Positions 10,501 to 19,312 of a stretch of 42,535 nt of DNA are shown here, one piece after another (within the stretch, counting starts at the first letter, position 1; each line of letters opens with the position of its first letter). The DNA lies in the NCBI GenBank assembly GCA_929200395.1, contig CAKMZJ010000010.1, forward strand, positions 1 to 42,535. Direction: 5' to 3'. The notes beneath the pieces were generated by a model that saw only the letters and a program-made list of their open reading frames with translations, did not search any database and was not told the origin of the DNA. The position numbers and the translations under genes were made by a program. Source of the stretch: Candidatus Gorgonimonas eunicellae (GTDB lineage Bacteria > Pseudomonadota > Gammaproteobacteria > Pseudomonadales > Endozoicomonadaceae).

Positions 10501-11285
10501 CAGGCAAAGAAACCACAGGCAGAACAATTAAAGTTACTTTAATACTTTGTCTGGTATGCTCTATTTTAGTATCTAGTGTTGTAGTTTTACTACGACCATT
10601 ACAAAAACGTAATGTACAGCTAGATATAGAAAGGGTAATCCTTAAGCTAACAGAAATCAGTAAAAATCCTTATGAGTTATCTGAAAAACAAGTGGCAAGC
10701 CTCTATAAACAAATAACGCCGAAGTTAGTTGATTTAACCACTGGTAAATTTATTGAAACTACTGCCAATGGTAACGATGTTAATAGCTACAATCAGCGTA
10801 CGGCAACTAAAGACCCCCGACTTTCCGTAGCTTTAGAACAAAAGCAGGATATAGCCAATATAAAACGTGAACCTCTAGTTGCCAAAGTATATGTGGTTTA
10901 CCGCGATAAAAAAATCGATACTATAGTATTACCAATAAGTGGCTATGGTCTTTGGTCTACCATGTACGGCTTTATTGCACTAGAGTCAGACTTAAATACC
11001 GTTCGTGGCATGTCTTTTTATGAGCAAGGAGAAACTCCGGGGTTAGGTGGCGAGGTAGATAACCCTCAATGGAAAGCTTCTTGGAAAGGTAAAGAAGTTT
11101 ACAATAACAAAGGAGATGTAGCTTTGCATCTAGTAAAAATAAAAAATCAAAATAAACAACAGCATGAAATAGATGCTTTATCTGGAGCAAGTATGACTAG
11201 TGCAGGAGTATCTAACCTGATTAAATTCTGGATGAGTGATTCTGGATTTAAACCTTTGCTAACACATCTTAAGGGGGAGAGCTAA
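10497..11285 (+). CDS. nqrC: Na+-translocating NADH:quinone reductase subunit C, Ser at the flavin site
   Basis: NQR subunit with one N-terminal membrane helix (about 11-33) and a periplasmic FMN-binding domain; 262 residues. [15 protein letters not shown] (149-163) and [12 protein letters not shown] (176-187) are family signatures. The covalent FMN motif, usually SGATxT, here reads DALSGASMT (226-234), so the acceptor is Ser232 (codon AGT at 11190-11192), not Thr. In Vibrio the FMN is esterified to Thr225 by ApbE. Ser acceptors are known in other ApbE-modified proteins, so the subunit may still be flavinylated. A GGGAGAG ribosome site lies inside the end of nqrB. It overlaps nqrB by 4 bases and precedes nqrD by 2. 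Confidence 0.96.
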   Translation: MTGKETTGRTIKVTLILCLVCSILVSSVVVLLRPLQKRNVQLDIERVILKLTEISKNPYELSEKQVASLYKQITPKLVDLTTGKFIETTANGNDVNSYNQRTATKDPRLSVALEQKQDIANIKREPLVAKVYVVYRDKKIDTIVLPISGYGLWSTMYGFIALESDLNTVRGMSFYEQGETPGLGGEVDNPQWKASWKGKEVYNNKGDVALHLVKIKNQNKQQHEIDALSGASMTSAGVSNLIKFWMSDSGFKPLLTHLKGES

Positions 11286-11287
11286 CC

Positions 11288-11941
11288 ATGAAACCTCAAG
11301 ATGTTTTTATTGATCCCTTTATTAAAAATAATCCTATTACCTTACAAATTTTAGGGATTTGCTCTGCTTTAGCGGTAACTACCAGCATGCAGGTAAGTTT
11401 AGTTATGGCTTTATCAGTAACAGCGGTAACGGCTTGCTCTAACTGTTTAATTTCTTCAGTACGAAATTATATCCCTAATAGTATTCGTATTATCTTTCAA
11501 ATGACTATTATTGCTTCTTTAGTAATTGTGGTTGATCAAATTTTAAAAGCCTATGCTTTTGAAATCTCAAAGCAATTATCAGTGTTCGTTGGTTTAATTA
11601 TGACCAATTGCATAGTTATGGGGCGTGCTGAAGCTTTTGCTATGAAAAACTCACCAGTAATATCTTTTCTTGACGGCCTTGGTAATGGTGCCGGATACGG
11701 TTGCATACTAATAATAGTATCATTTTTTAGAGAGTTAATAGGTTCGGGTAAATTATTTGGTGTTGAAATATTAACTAGTGTACAAAATGGCGGATTTTAT
11801 TATCCTAATGGTTTAATGTTGCTTGCTCCTAGTGCATTCTTTCTTATAGGATTGCTTATTTGGTTTATTAGAAGTTATAAAACAGATCAATGCGAAAAAG
11901 CAGAATTTGTTATTGCAACTAATAGTGCTGAGGTAATGTAA
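11288..11941 (+). CDS. nqrD: Na+-translocating NADH:quinone reductase subunit D
   Basis: Integral membrane subunit of NQR (217 residues, usual about 210), paralogous to NqrE and to RnfA/E. NqrD and NqrE together hold an intramembrane iron-sulphur centre. The two conserved half-helix cysteines are present: Cys25 in [10 protein letters not shown] and Cys108 in [13 protein letters not shown]. Six membrane helices, the [12 protein letters not shown] loop and [17 protein letters not shown] are as expected. A strong ribosome site, GGGGGAG, lies 8 bases before the ATG. Two extra cysteines (50 and 53, TACSNC) occur where the Vibrio protein has ALSN. The gene is followed after 2 bases by nqrE. Confidence 0.97.
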   Translation: MKPQDVFIDPFIKNNPITLQILGICSALAVTTSMQVSLVMALSVTAVTACSNCLISSVRNYIPNSIRIIFQMTIIASLVIVVDQILKAYAFEISKQLSVFVGLIMTNCIVMGRAEAFAMKNSPVISFLDGLGNGAGYGCILIIVSFFRELIGSGKLFGVEILTSVQNGGFYYPNGLMLLAPSAFFLIGLLIWFIRSYKTDQCEKAEFVIATNSAEVM

Positions 11942-11943
11942 CA

Positions 11944-12540
11944 ATGGAGCATTTAATTTCATTATTCGTAAAAGCTGTATTTGTAGAAAATATGGCACTA
12001 GCATTTTTCTTAGGAATGTGTACTTTTATAGCTGTATCTAAGAAATTTAAAACTGCCTTAGGACTAGGAGTTGCCGTAATAGTAGTTCTTACCATTACCA
12101 CACCTATTAACAATTTAATTTATACCTATGTGTTAAAAGAAAACTCACTAATGCCTGGTGTTGATTTAACCTTTTTAGGATTAATAGTATATATAGGGGT
12201 TATAGCTGGTATAGTACAGATTTTAGAAATGCTATTAGATAAATATGTGCCGTTTTTATATAATGCATTAGGAGTGTTTTTACCGCTTATAACTGTAAAT
12301 TGTGCGATTATGGGAGCCATATTATTCATGGTAGAACGCGATTATAATTTTGGCGAATCTGTAGTCTATGGCTTTGGTTCTGGTTTTGGATGGGCATTAT
12401 CTATTTTAGCTTTAGCTGGAATTCGTGAAAAATTACGATATAGCGATATCCCAGAAGGACTAAGAGGGTTAGGGATAACTTTTATAACTGCTGGTCTTAT
12501 GTCCCTTGGGTTTTTATCTTTCTCTGGGGTGCAGTTATAG
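11944..12540 (+). CDS. nqrE: Na+-translocating NADH:quinone reductase subunit E
   Basis: Integral membrane subunit of NQR, 198 residues as in Vibrio, with six helices and inverted topology relative to NqrD. Conserved cysteines are Cys26 ([10 protein letters not shown]) and Cys120 ([10 protein letters not shown]), ligands of the intramembrane iron-sulphur centre shared with Nqr[21 protein letters not shown] at the N-terminus and [20 protein letters not shown] near 142-161 are diagnostic. GAGG about 10 bases upstream, inside the end of nqrD, should serve as ribosome site. The stop is 13 bases before the nqrF start. Confidence 0.97.
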   Translation: MEHLISLFVKAVFVENMALAFFLGMCTFIAVSKKFKTALGLGVAVIVVLTITTPINNLIYTYVLKENSLMPGVDLTFLGLIVYIGVIAGIVQILEMLLDKYVPFLYNALGVFLPLITVNCAIMGAILFMVERDYNFGESVVYGFGSGFGWALSILALAGIREKLRYSDIPEGLRGLGITFITAGLMSLGFLSFSGVQL

Positions 12541-12553
12541 CAGGTTTAAATCT

Positions 12554-13780
12554 ATGAATACAACTATTTTTTTAGGTGTTGCAATGTTTACTGGTATCAT
12601 CCTGATACTAGTTGCCATAATACTTATAGCGCGATCAAAATTAGTTAGCTCCGGAAATATCCACATTGAAATTAACGATGATCCAGAAAAAACTATAACT
12701 ACTGAAGCAGGCGGTAAATTACTTACTACTTTATCTACTAATGGAGTTTTTTTGGCATCTGCTTGTGGCGGTGCTGGAACTTGTGCACAATGTAAATGTA
12801 AAATTACTGACGGCGGAGGCAGTATTCTTCCTACTGAAACTGTGCATTTCACTAAACATCAGCAACGAGATAACTGGCGTTTGGCCTGTCAAGTGGCAGT
12901 CAAACACGACATGAAGATAGAAGTCGATGAAAGCTTATTTGGAGTAAAAAAATGGGAATGCGAAGTTATTTCTAACGATAACGTTGCTACTTTTATTAAA
13001 GAATTAACTTTAAAATTACCAGAAAATGAAAAGGTAAATTTTAGAGCTGGTGGTTATGTGCAGTTAGAATGTCCTCCTCATGAATCCCACTATAAAGACT
13101 TTGATATTCCCGATGAGTACAAAGCCGATTGGGATAAATTTAAACTCTGGGACTACTCTTCTAAAGTAGACGAAACTACAATTCGTGCCTACTCGATGGC
13201 TAATTATCCAGAAGAAGAAGGGATTTTAAAATTTAATATTCGTATTGCTTCGCCACCTCCTGGAAGTAAGTTCCCTCCTGGAAAGATGTCTTCTTATACC
13301 TTTGGTTTAAAACCAGGAGATAAAATCACAGTTTACGGACCATTTGGTGAGTTCTTCGCTAAAGACACCGATGCAGAAATGATTTTTATTGGCGGTGGAG
13401 CTGGAATGGCGCCGATGCGTTCGCATATTTTTGACCAATTAAAAAGAATTAAAACCAACAGAAAAATATCTTTTTGGTATGGCGCACGCTCATTAAGAGA
13501 AGCCTTTTATACTGAAGAGTTCGATAAATTAGCTGCTGAAAATCCTAATTTCACTTGGCACTTAGCACTATCTGATCCGCTTGCTGAAGATAACTGGGGC
13601 GGTAAAACTGGGTTTATTCATCAGGTACTATTCGATGAATATTTATCTAAGCACGAATCCCCAGAAGATTGTGAATATTACATGTGTGGACCACCAATGA
13701 TGAACCAAGCAGTAATTAGTATGCTAGAAAACCAAGGAGTTGAGCAAGATAATATCTTACTAGATGATTTTGGTGGTTAG
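12554..13780 (+). CDS. nqrF: Na+-translocating NADH:quinone reductase subunit F
   Basis: NADH-oxidising subunit of NQR, where electrons enter the pump: an N-terminal membrane helix (about 5-27), a 2Fe-2S ferredoxin domain and an FAD/NADH reductase domain. Cluster ligands are Cys71, Cys77, Cys80 and Cys112 ([12 protein letters not shown] ... LACQV). The FAD motif is [11 protein letters not shown], the NADH motifs are [12 protein letters not shown] and [10 protein letters not shown], and the C-terminal LLDDFGG is conserved. The frame is open upstream to 12506, but the ATG at 12554 gives 408 residues that align from residue 1 with Vibrio NqrF, and the longer start would lie inside nqrE. It is the last gene of the operon; no apbE or nqrM follows. 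Confidence 0.97.
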   Translation: MNTTIFLGVAMFTGIILILVAIILIARSKLVSSGNIHIEINDDPEKTITTEAGGKLLTTLSTNGVFLASACGGAGTCAQCKCKITDGGGSILPTETVHFTKHQQRDNWRLACQVAVKHDMKIEVDESLFGVKKWECEVISNDNVATFIKELTLKLPENEKVNFRAGGYVQLECPPHESHYKDFDIPDEYKADWDKFKLWDYSSKVDETTIRAYSMANYPEEEGILKFNIRIASPPPGSKFPPGKMSSYTFGLKPGDKITVYGPFGEFFAKDTDAEMIFIGGGAGMAPMRSHIFDQLKRIKTNRKISFWYGARSLREAFYTEEFDKLAAENPNFTWHLALSDPLAEDNWGGKTGFIHQVLFDEYLSKHESPEDCEYYMCGPPMMNQAVISMLENQGVEQDNILLDDFGG

Positions 13781-13810
13781 CTATGCACGCTAAATTATCT
13801 TGTTTAATTA

Positions 13811-13819
13811 TGCTATAAT
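13811..13819 (+). promoter_or_regulatory. Extended -10 promoter for the coiled-coil protein gene
   Basis: TGCTATAAT is an extended -10 element (TGnTATAAT) 31 bases after the nqrF stop. The -35 region (TAAATT at 13791-13796) is poor, which is tolerated by extended -10 promoters. The predicted start of transcription is near 13826, so the hairpin at 13830-13856 would lie at the very 5' end of the message for the gene at 13925. Confidence 0.5.
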
Positions 13820-13829
13820 GAATGTGTAC

Positions 13830-13856
13830 CCGCTTTCTATTTAGAGGTTGAAGCGG
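13830..13856 (+). other. Hairpin after nqrF / in the next gene's leader
   Basis: CCGCTT (13830-13835) pairs with AAGCGG (13851-13856) around a 15-base loop. It is followed by TTTGCGC rather than a U tract, so it is a poor terminator for nqr. It may instead be a 5' stem of the downstream transcript. Its right arm is part of TTGAAGCGGTT (13848-13858), which recurs inverted at 15255-15265. Confidence 0.35.
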
Positions 13857-13924
13857 TTTGCGCTACAAATATTTATAACAGCTATGTTTATATAGTTAGA
13901 TTATATATAGAGGATCTTAGAAGT

Positions 13925-15253
13925 ATGAATGGACGTATATCAAATAACCTTCGTGAAATAATAAATAATAGCAATCATACGTTTAATAAAAATTCAGTTA
14001 TTGTGTACGATAACAACAAGCAAGATCATCCTCTTGATGTTAATAAATCCCCTTCTAGAATTTCTAATTTTTGGCAATTTATAGATGCTACTATTACTAA
14101 AATATTTCCTGTAAAAGTTGCTAACTACCTTAATAATAAATTATTGAAATTAAATGATTTGCATAATGCTTATTTTGCTACAGATGAAATACAAAAAATC
14201 TTAAACAATCAACGAGACAATCCAATAAAATTAAAGAGTAGAATTACAACCATTGCAGAATTACACGAAATAAAGAATTATTTATTTACTGAAGCTGCAA
14301 ACGATAATAACATTGCTAGCGATAGTCAACTAATAACTAACCAAAACATAATCAAGCTTGATGATAAGCCTATAAAAAATACTGCTATTGCTGCTGAAGC
14401 TAAACTTGCTACCACTCTTGAAGAATCTCAGTTTGAAGAAAAACTAGCAGCAGACAAACTAATAGCAGAAACAAAGAAAGCAGATAAATTAATAACAGAA
14501 AATTTAGATGCAAGAAAAATAGCTATAAGAAAAATAACAAAAGACAAATTAGATAAAAGAAAATCACTTTCACTAAGCTCGCTAGACAACTCAGGTGACA
14601 GAAAAGCATCTGCATTAAACTCGCCAGGCAAATTAGCTGAAAGAAAAGCATATTCATTAAATGCACTAGACAACTTAGATGAAAGCAAATCAGCTTCATT
14701 AAACTCTCTTGAAAAAAAACCAGTAAATATACAGAACGCAACAGATAAGAGCAATGAGCTTAGTCTTTCTCAAGAGATAAATATGAAACCAGATATAACT
14801 ACAATATTTAAAGTACCTACAGAAGATGAAGAAAAATACTATCAAGAAACTAATTTACATGAACAACAACGTAATAAGTTAGTTATTGAGAAATCAAAAT
14901 TATCAAAGAGACTTGCAAATGCTAAAAGTGATCTTAAAAAGAAAAAAGATCATATTTCTATCCAATATAAATTAGAAATTAATCGAAATAAACTACTAAA
15001 ATTAAATAAACATAAAGACACATTAGAAACTAACTATAAAAAGTTATTAAAAACTCAAAAAGAGGAAGATATCATATCTGATAAAAACAAACGTGATATT
15101 GCCATTAACGAGTATAATAATCAAAAAAAACATTATGATTCTTTATTAGATAAATATAATAAGAACGTAGACTTAAATAATGCTCAAAAGAAAATAGATG
15201 ATTTAGAAATAACGCTAAAAGCAGTAAATCAACAAATAGAAGATTTACATTAG
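13925..15253 (+). CDS. Unrecognised coiled-coil protein with 14-residue tandem repeats
   Basis: A 442-residue protein, Lys/Asn/Asp-rich, with no signal peptide and no convincing membrane helix. I do not recognise it. Residues 155-205 are Ala/Lys/Glu-rich and helical. Residues 210-265 are four 14-residue tandem units of the form xxRKxxSLNSLDNx. Residues 303-440 form a long charged coiled coil. AGAGGA lies about 11 bases upstream of the ATG and an extended -10 promoter precedes it, so it is probably a single-gene unit between the nqr operon and hflD. The make-up resembles secreted effectors or structural proteins of intracellular bacteria, but that is inference only. Confidence 0.8.
   Translation: MNGRISNNLREIINNSNHTFNKNSVIVYDNNKQDHPLDVNKSPSRISNFWQFIDATITKIFPVKVANYLNNKLLKLNDLHNAYFATDEIQKILNNQRDNPIKLKSRITTIAELHEIKNYLFTEAANDNNIASDSQLITNQNIIKLDDKPIKNTAIAAEAKLATTLEESQFEEKLAADKLIAETKKADKLITENLDARKIAIRKITKDKLDKRKSLSLSSLDNSGDRKASALNSPGKLAERKAYSLNALDNLDESKSASLNSLEKKPVNIQNATDKSNELSLSQEINMKPDITTIFKVPTEDEEKYYQETNLHEQQRNKLVIEKSKLSKRLANAKSDLKKKKDHISIQYKLEINRNKLLKLNKHKDTLETNYKKLLKTQKEEDIISDKNKRDIAINEYNNQKKHYDSLLDKYNKNVDLNNAQKKIDDLEITLKAVNQQIEDLH
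14552..14719 (+). repeat. Four tandem 42-bp in-frame repeats
   Basis: Codons 210-265 of the coiled-coil gene consist of four consecutive 14-codon units with conserved RK, SLNSLDN-type positions. The units have diverged at DNA level (the second reads ALNSPGKL), so they are not freshly duplicated. Confidence 0.7.
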
Positions 15254-15301
15254 CAACCGCTTCAAGTAGAAATTAAAATTTGTTAAAAAATCATCTAAAA
15301 A

Positions 15302-15332
15302 TTGACAATATTTTCTTAAAAGTTAGTATATA
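15302..15332 (+). promoter_or_regulatory. Promoter of hflD
   Basis: TTGACA (15302-15307), a perfect -35, is followed by TATATA at 15327-15332 with a 19-base gap, or by the overlapping GTATAT with 18. Transcription would start near 15338-15340, which rules out the upstream in-frame ATG at 15280 and leaves ATG 15340 without a leader. It therefore supports the GTG at 15382 as start. Confidence 0.55.
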
Positions 15333-15381
15333 CATCTTGATGTATAAGAAAGACAAAACAAATTTAAAGGTAATAAATATC

Positions 15382-16008
15382 GTGTCAACACATTCTACAA
15401 AGGAGCAAGTTACTGCTTTTACAGGCCTATTACAATCAGCATCTGTAGCGCATAGAATTTCAATGTTTGGCATTGTAGATAACTTTGATTTAATAACAGG
15501 AATTAAAAGTGTGCTCTGTACATCACCTGAACGAACAATTGATGTTTATGGAAACTATCGTAATTTATTACATGGTCAAAAAATTTTAGACGCTATACTA
15601 CAAAAGAACGCTAAAGCTTTAAAGAGTAATGTATTAAAATATAGCTTAGCAATGTATATAACCGCCAAAAAATTAATAAACAATCCTGTTATTTCTAAAC
15701 AAGTTACTTCTGGATTAGATAAAATAAAATTATCTTATAATTGTGACGATGCTTTAGACCCACTGTTAATAGAAAACTTAAATAAATTATATTTAAATAC
15801 TATTAGCAAAATAAAACCACGAATTATTATTTCTGGAGAGGCTAAATATTTAAAAGATGATCAACTATCTTATAAAGTTAGGTGTGCTCTCTTTTCTGGA
15901 ATAAGATCAGCTATTCTATGGTATCAATGTGGTGGTCGTTTATGGCATTTAATTTTTTGCAAATCTAGAATAAACAATGCACTTGAGCAATGTAGAAAAG
16001 CCTCATAA
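15382..16008 (+). CDS. hflD: HflD (YcfC) family protein
   Basis: Homologue of E. coli HflD, a membrane-associated helical protein known as a lysogenisation regulator that affects phage lambda CII; its cellular role is not settled. The C-terminal half carries the family's signature: KIKPRIIISGEAKYL and CALFSGIRSAILWYQCGGR followed by LIFCKSRI, matching the E. coli segments VISPLGPRIQVTG and LLAGIRAAVLWHQVGG. With the GTG start it has 208 residues (E. coli 213) and aligns from its beginning; AAAGG lies 11 bases before the GTG. In-frame ATGs at 15280 and 15340 are upstream of or at the predicted transcription start. In E. coli hflD lies beside mnmA and purB; here it lies before guaB. Confidence 0.85.
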   Translation: MSTHSTKEQVTAFTGLLQSASVAHRISMFGIVDNFDLITGIKSVLCTSPERTIDVYGNYRNLLHGQKILDAILQKNAKALKSNVLKYSLAMYITAKKLINNPVISKQVTSGLDKIKLSYNCDDALDPLLIENLNKLYLNTISKIKPRIIISGEAKYLKDDQLSYKVRCALFSGIRSAILWYQCGGRLWHLIFCKSRINNALEQCRKAS

Positions 16009-16137
16009 TTAACATTTCCTAAGATTATTTCATCCATACTGTTTTTACTTCAACAAACTAGATCAATTTTATTAAAAAACAATGCTTTTATTTTTTAATA
16101 TGTTAAAATGGCATAAATTTTATATGGTGGTTAAATT

Positions 16138-17610
16138 ATGCTGAAAATAATTGAAGAAGCTTTAACATTTGATGACGTACTCCTTGTTCCAAATTATTCC
16201 GAGGTTCTACCTAGTGATGTGTTATTAAAAACTAAAATAACCAGAAATATAGAACTCAATATACCATTAGTGTCAGCGGCCATGGATACCGTAACAGATG
16301 CACAACTTGCAGTAGCAATAGCCCAAGAAGGTGGTATAGGAATAATTCATAAAAACATGACAATAGAGCAACAAGCCGAACAGGTTAAGATTGTCAAAAA
16401 ATATGAAAGCGGTATTATTAAAGATCCCATCTGCATAGTGGCGCATGCTAGTGTTGCCGAGTTAAAAAAATTAACTAAAAAACATAATATTTCTGGTGTA
16501 CCAGTAATTGAAGATAACAATTTAGTTGGCATAGTAACTAGCAGAGACGTACGCTTTGTATCAGATCTTAAAAAACCAGTAAGCTCTGTTATGACACCTA
16601 AAGAAAGGCTAATAACAGTTCTTGAGAATGAAACCCAAGAAGAAGTAAAAAGATTACTGCATAAGCATAGAATAGAAAAAGTATTAGTTGTTGATAAAAG
16701 ATTCAGGCTAAAAGGCATGATTACAGTTAAAGACATGCAAAAAGCACAACAGAATCCAATTTCTTCAAAAGATGCAAACGGACATTTATTAGTTGGCGCT
16801 GCACTTGGTATTGCAAAAGATACTTTAGAGCGTGCGACAGCTTTAGTAAAGGCAGGAGTAGATATATTAAATATAGACACTGCTCACGGACACTCTAAAG
16901 GTGTTTTAAACTATATTAAGCAAATAAAAACAAAATATCCAGATGTGCAAATTATTGGTGGCAATATAGCAACTGAAGCTGCTGCCAAAGAATTAATTAA
17001 AGCTGGAGTTGATGGTATAAAGGTTGGGATAGGCCCAGGGTCAATTTGTACAACGAGAATAGTAACAGGAATAGGCGTACCACAAATAACTGCTATTGCA
17101 AATGTTTGTAAAGAAGCTACAAAGGCTAAAATACCAGTAATTGCCGACGGAGGCATAAGATTTTCTGGAGATATAGCTAAAGCTCTTGCTGCTGGAGCTA
17201 ATGTAGTTATGCTAGGTAGTATGTTTGCAGGAACAGATGAAGCACCCGGAGAAATCGAATTATATCAGGGTCGCAGTTATAAAGGCTATCGGGGAATGGG
17301 GTCTCTAGGAGCAATGTCACAACAAAGTGGCTCCAGCGATCGCTATTTTCAAGCCAATGAAAGCAATACAGATAAACTAGTACCAGAAGGCATTGAAGGC
17401 AGGGTTCCATGTAAAGGACCTCTAACAAAAATAGTCCATCAATTACTCGGTGGTTTACGTGCAGCTATGGGATATACTGGATCTAAAGATATAGAAACAC
17501 TACGTACTAAAGCTAAATTCGTAAAAGTTACCAATGCAGGGATGACCGAATCTCATGTGCATGATGTTACTATAACTAAAGAAGCCCCTAATTATCAAAC
17601 TATCAGTTAA
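16138..17610 (+). CDS. guaB: Inosine-5'-monophosphate dehydrogenase
   Basis: Oxidises IMP to XMP with NAD+, the committed step of GMP synthesis, in the cytoplasm. The protein has 490 residues (E. coli 488). The TIM barrel starts with [10 protein letters not shown]. Two CBS domains occupy about 94-204. The catalytic loop [13 protein letters not shown] places the nucleophile at Cys304, the IMP-binding stretch is [12 protein letters not shown], and the active-site flap carries GSSDRYFQ with the Arg402-Tyr403 dyad. The ribosome site GGTGG lies 9 bases before the ATG. guaA follows after 75 bases, so the two probably form the usual guaBA operon, with a hairpin between them. Confidence 0.98.
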   Translation: MLKIIEEALTFDDVLLVPNYSEVLPSDVLLKTKITRNIELNIPLVSAAMDTVTDAQLAVAIAQEGGIGIIHKNMTIEQQAEQVKIVKKYESGIIKDPICIVAHASVAELKKLTKKHNISGVPVIEDNNLVGIVTSRDVRFVSDLKKPVSSVMTPKERLITVLENETQEEVKRLLHKHRIEKVLVVDKRFRLKGMITVKDMQKAQQNPISSKDANGHLLVGAALGIAKDTLERATALVKAGVDILNIDTAHGHSKGVLNYIKQIKTKYPDVQIIGGNIATEAAAKELIKAGVDGIKVGIGPGSICTTRIVTGIGVPQITAIANVCKEATKAKIPVIADGGIRFSGDIAKALAAGANVVMLGSMFAGTDEAPGEIELYQGRSYKGYRGMGSLGAMSQQSGSSDRYFQANESNTDKLVPEGIEGRVPCKGPLTKIVHQLLGGLRAAMGYTGSKDIETLRTKAKFVKVTNAGMTESHVHDVTITKEAPNYQTIS

Positions 17611-17639
17611 TTACTTGATAAATCCGCTACATTGTTTCA

Positions 17640-17660
17640 TGCTAATTATTAAAATTAGCA
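17640..17660 (+). other. Hairpin between guaB and guaA
   Basis: TGCTAATT (17640-17647) and AATTAGCA (17653-17660) form a perfect 8-bp stem with an ATTAA loop. There is no U tract after it, so it is more likely a processing, stability or translation-control stem than a full terminator. It lies 25 bases before the guaA ATG. Confidence 0.4.
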
Positions 17661-17685
17661 CTTGTTGTACCTTTGAGTATAAAAA

Positions 17686-19281
17686 ATGACTATTTATAAT
17701 ACTGAAAAACGAGAAGATATTCACAAAAATCTAATCATTATTATTGATTTTGGTTCACAATATACACAGCTTATTGCTAGAAGAGTTCGAGAAATCGGCG
17801 TATATTGCGAAATTAAACCATATACTACTTCGTTGTCTGAATTAGTAGCGAAAACTCCAAAAGCATTTATTTTATCTGGTGGTCCTAGTTCAATAAATTG
17901 TAATCAGGCACCAGATATAACTAGCGAAATATTCAACTTAGGAATTCCTATTCTTGGTATTTGCTATGGCATGCAACTAATGGCAAACAAATTATCAGGA
18001 TCTGTAAACAAATCTGAATATTGTGAGTTTGGATACGCCCAATTACAATTAATAAAGCAATGTAAGTTATTTGATGGCATCGAAGACCATATAGACGATA
18101 ACGGACTTTTTAGCTTAGATGTATGGATGAGTCATGGAGATTTAGTAACTGCAATTCCTAAAGGGTTTAACACTGTAGCAATTACTAGTTCTTGTCCACA
18201 TGCTGTAATTGCTAACGAAGAATTAAAACTGTATGGTATACAATTTCACCCTGAAGTAACTCATACAAAGCAAGGAATGCGAATACTTGAACGCTTTATT
18301 TGTGATATAGCAAAGTGTGAAAAATTATGGAATCCTGATCTAATTACTAATGATATTATCAACAATATAAAACGTCAAGTTGGTGATAGTAAAGTTATAC
18401 TAGGGCTTTCTGGTGGTGTAGATTCTAGTGTAGTGGCTGCATTGTTACATAAAGCTATAGGCGATAAATTAACCTGTATTTTTGTTGATAACGGCTTGCT
18501 TCGTCTTCATGAAGGCGATCAAGTTATGGCAATGTTTGCAAAAAATATGGGTATCAATATTATCAAAGTAGACGCTAGACGTATATTTCTTGATAAACTA
18601 GCAAATATTACCGATCCAGAACAAAAGCGTAAAATTATTGGCAATACCTTTATCGACGTATTTGAAGAACAAGCTGCTAAATTAGATGGGGTAGAATTTT
18701 TAGCCCAGGGAACTATATATCCTGATATTATAGAATCTGCCAGTACATCATCTTCTAGTCATGTGATAAAATCCCATCATAATGTTGGTGGATTACCAGA
18801 ACATATGAAGTTGAAACTTGTAGAACCTATCAAAGAATTATTCAAAGATGAAGTACGCAAGATTGGCTTAAACTTAGGCATCCCTTACGAAATGGTTTAT
18901 CGTCATCCGTTTCCTGGCCCTGGTTTAGGTGTGCGTATTATTGGCGAAGTTTCCGAAGAAAAAGCAGATATTTTGCGTCAAGTTGACCACATATATATTG
19001 AAGAGCTTACTAAAGCAGGATGGTACGCGAAAACTAGTCAAGCTTTTGCGGTGTTTTTACCAGTGAAATCAGTTGGCGTTGTAGGTGATGCCAGAAGACA
19101 CGAATATGTTGTAGCGTTAAGAGCGGTAGAGACCGTAGATTTTATGACAGCCAGATGGGCTCATTTACCATATGAGTTACTAGAAGTTATATCCTCTCGT
19201 ATTATTAACGAAGTAGCGAGAATATCTAGAGTTACTTATGATATTTCTAGTAAACCACCAGCAACTATAGAATGGGAATAG
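17686..19281 (+). CDS. guaA: GMP synthase (glutamine-hydrolysing)
   Basis: Amidates XMP to GMP using glutamine and ATP. The protein has 531 residues (E. coli 525). The N-terminal class I amidotransferase domain starts at [18 protein letters not shown]; the catalytic triad is Cys93 (GICYGMQ) with His188 and Glu190 (QFHPEVTHT). The ATP-pyrophosphatase domain has the P-loop [10 protein letters not shown] (241-250). The C-terminal dimerisation domain ends in the conserved KPPATIEWE. The chosen ATG adds about six residues relative to E. coli; its ribosome site is weak (TGAG-like), which fits coupling to guaB. A hairpin begins 2 bases after the stop. Confidence 0.98.
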   Translation: MTIYNTEKREDIHKNLIIIIDFGSQYTQLIARRVREIGVYCEIKPYTTSLSELVAKTPKAFILSGGPSSINCNQAPDITSEIFNLGIPILGICYGMQLMANKLSGSVNKSEYCEFGYAQLQLIKQCKLFDGIEDHIDDNGLFSLDVWMSHGDLVTAIPKGFNTVAITSSCPHAVIANEELKLYGIQFHPEVTHTKQGMRILERFICDIAKCEKLWNPDLITNDIINNIKRQVGDSKVILGLSGGVDSSVVAALLHKAIGDKLTCIFVDNGLLRLHEGDQVMAMFAKNMGINIIKVDARRIFLDKLANITDPEQKRKIIGNTFIDVFEEQAAKLDGVEFLAQGTIYPDIIESASTSSSSHVIKSHHNVGGLPEHMKLKLVEPIKELFKDEVRKIGLNLGIPYEMVYRHPFPGPGLGVRIIGEVSEEKADILRQVDHIYIEELTKAGWYAKTSQAFAVFLPVKSVGVVGDARRHEYVVALRAVETVDFMTARWAHLPYELLEVISSRIINEVARISRVTYDISSKPPATIEWE

Positions 19282-19282
19282 T

Positions 19283-19301
19283 CACCTTCAGTATGAAGGT
19301 G
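19283..19301 (+). promoter_or_regulatory. Hairpin covering the dnaQ ribosome binding site
   Basis: CACCTTCAGTATGAAGGTG is a perfect 7-bp stem with a 5-base loop, starting 2 bases after the guaA stop. Its 3' arm GAAGGTG is the only Shine-Dalgarno-like sequence in front of dnaQ, 11 bases before the ATG. No U tract follows (TATAACAG). It could weaken dnaQ translation, or act as a weak guaA terminator. Confidence 0.5.
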
Positions 19302-19312
19302 TATAACAGTAA

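Noticed and set aside
12506-12553. Earlier in-frame start for nqrF
   Set aside because: It would overlap the end of nqrE and add 16 residues absent from NqrF proteins; the ATG at 12554 aligns with the known N-terminus.
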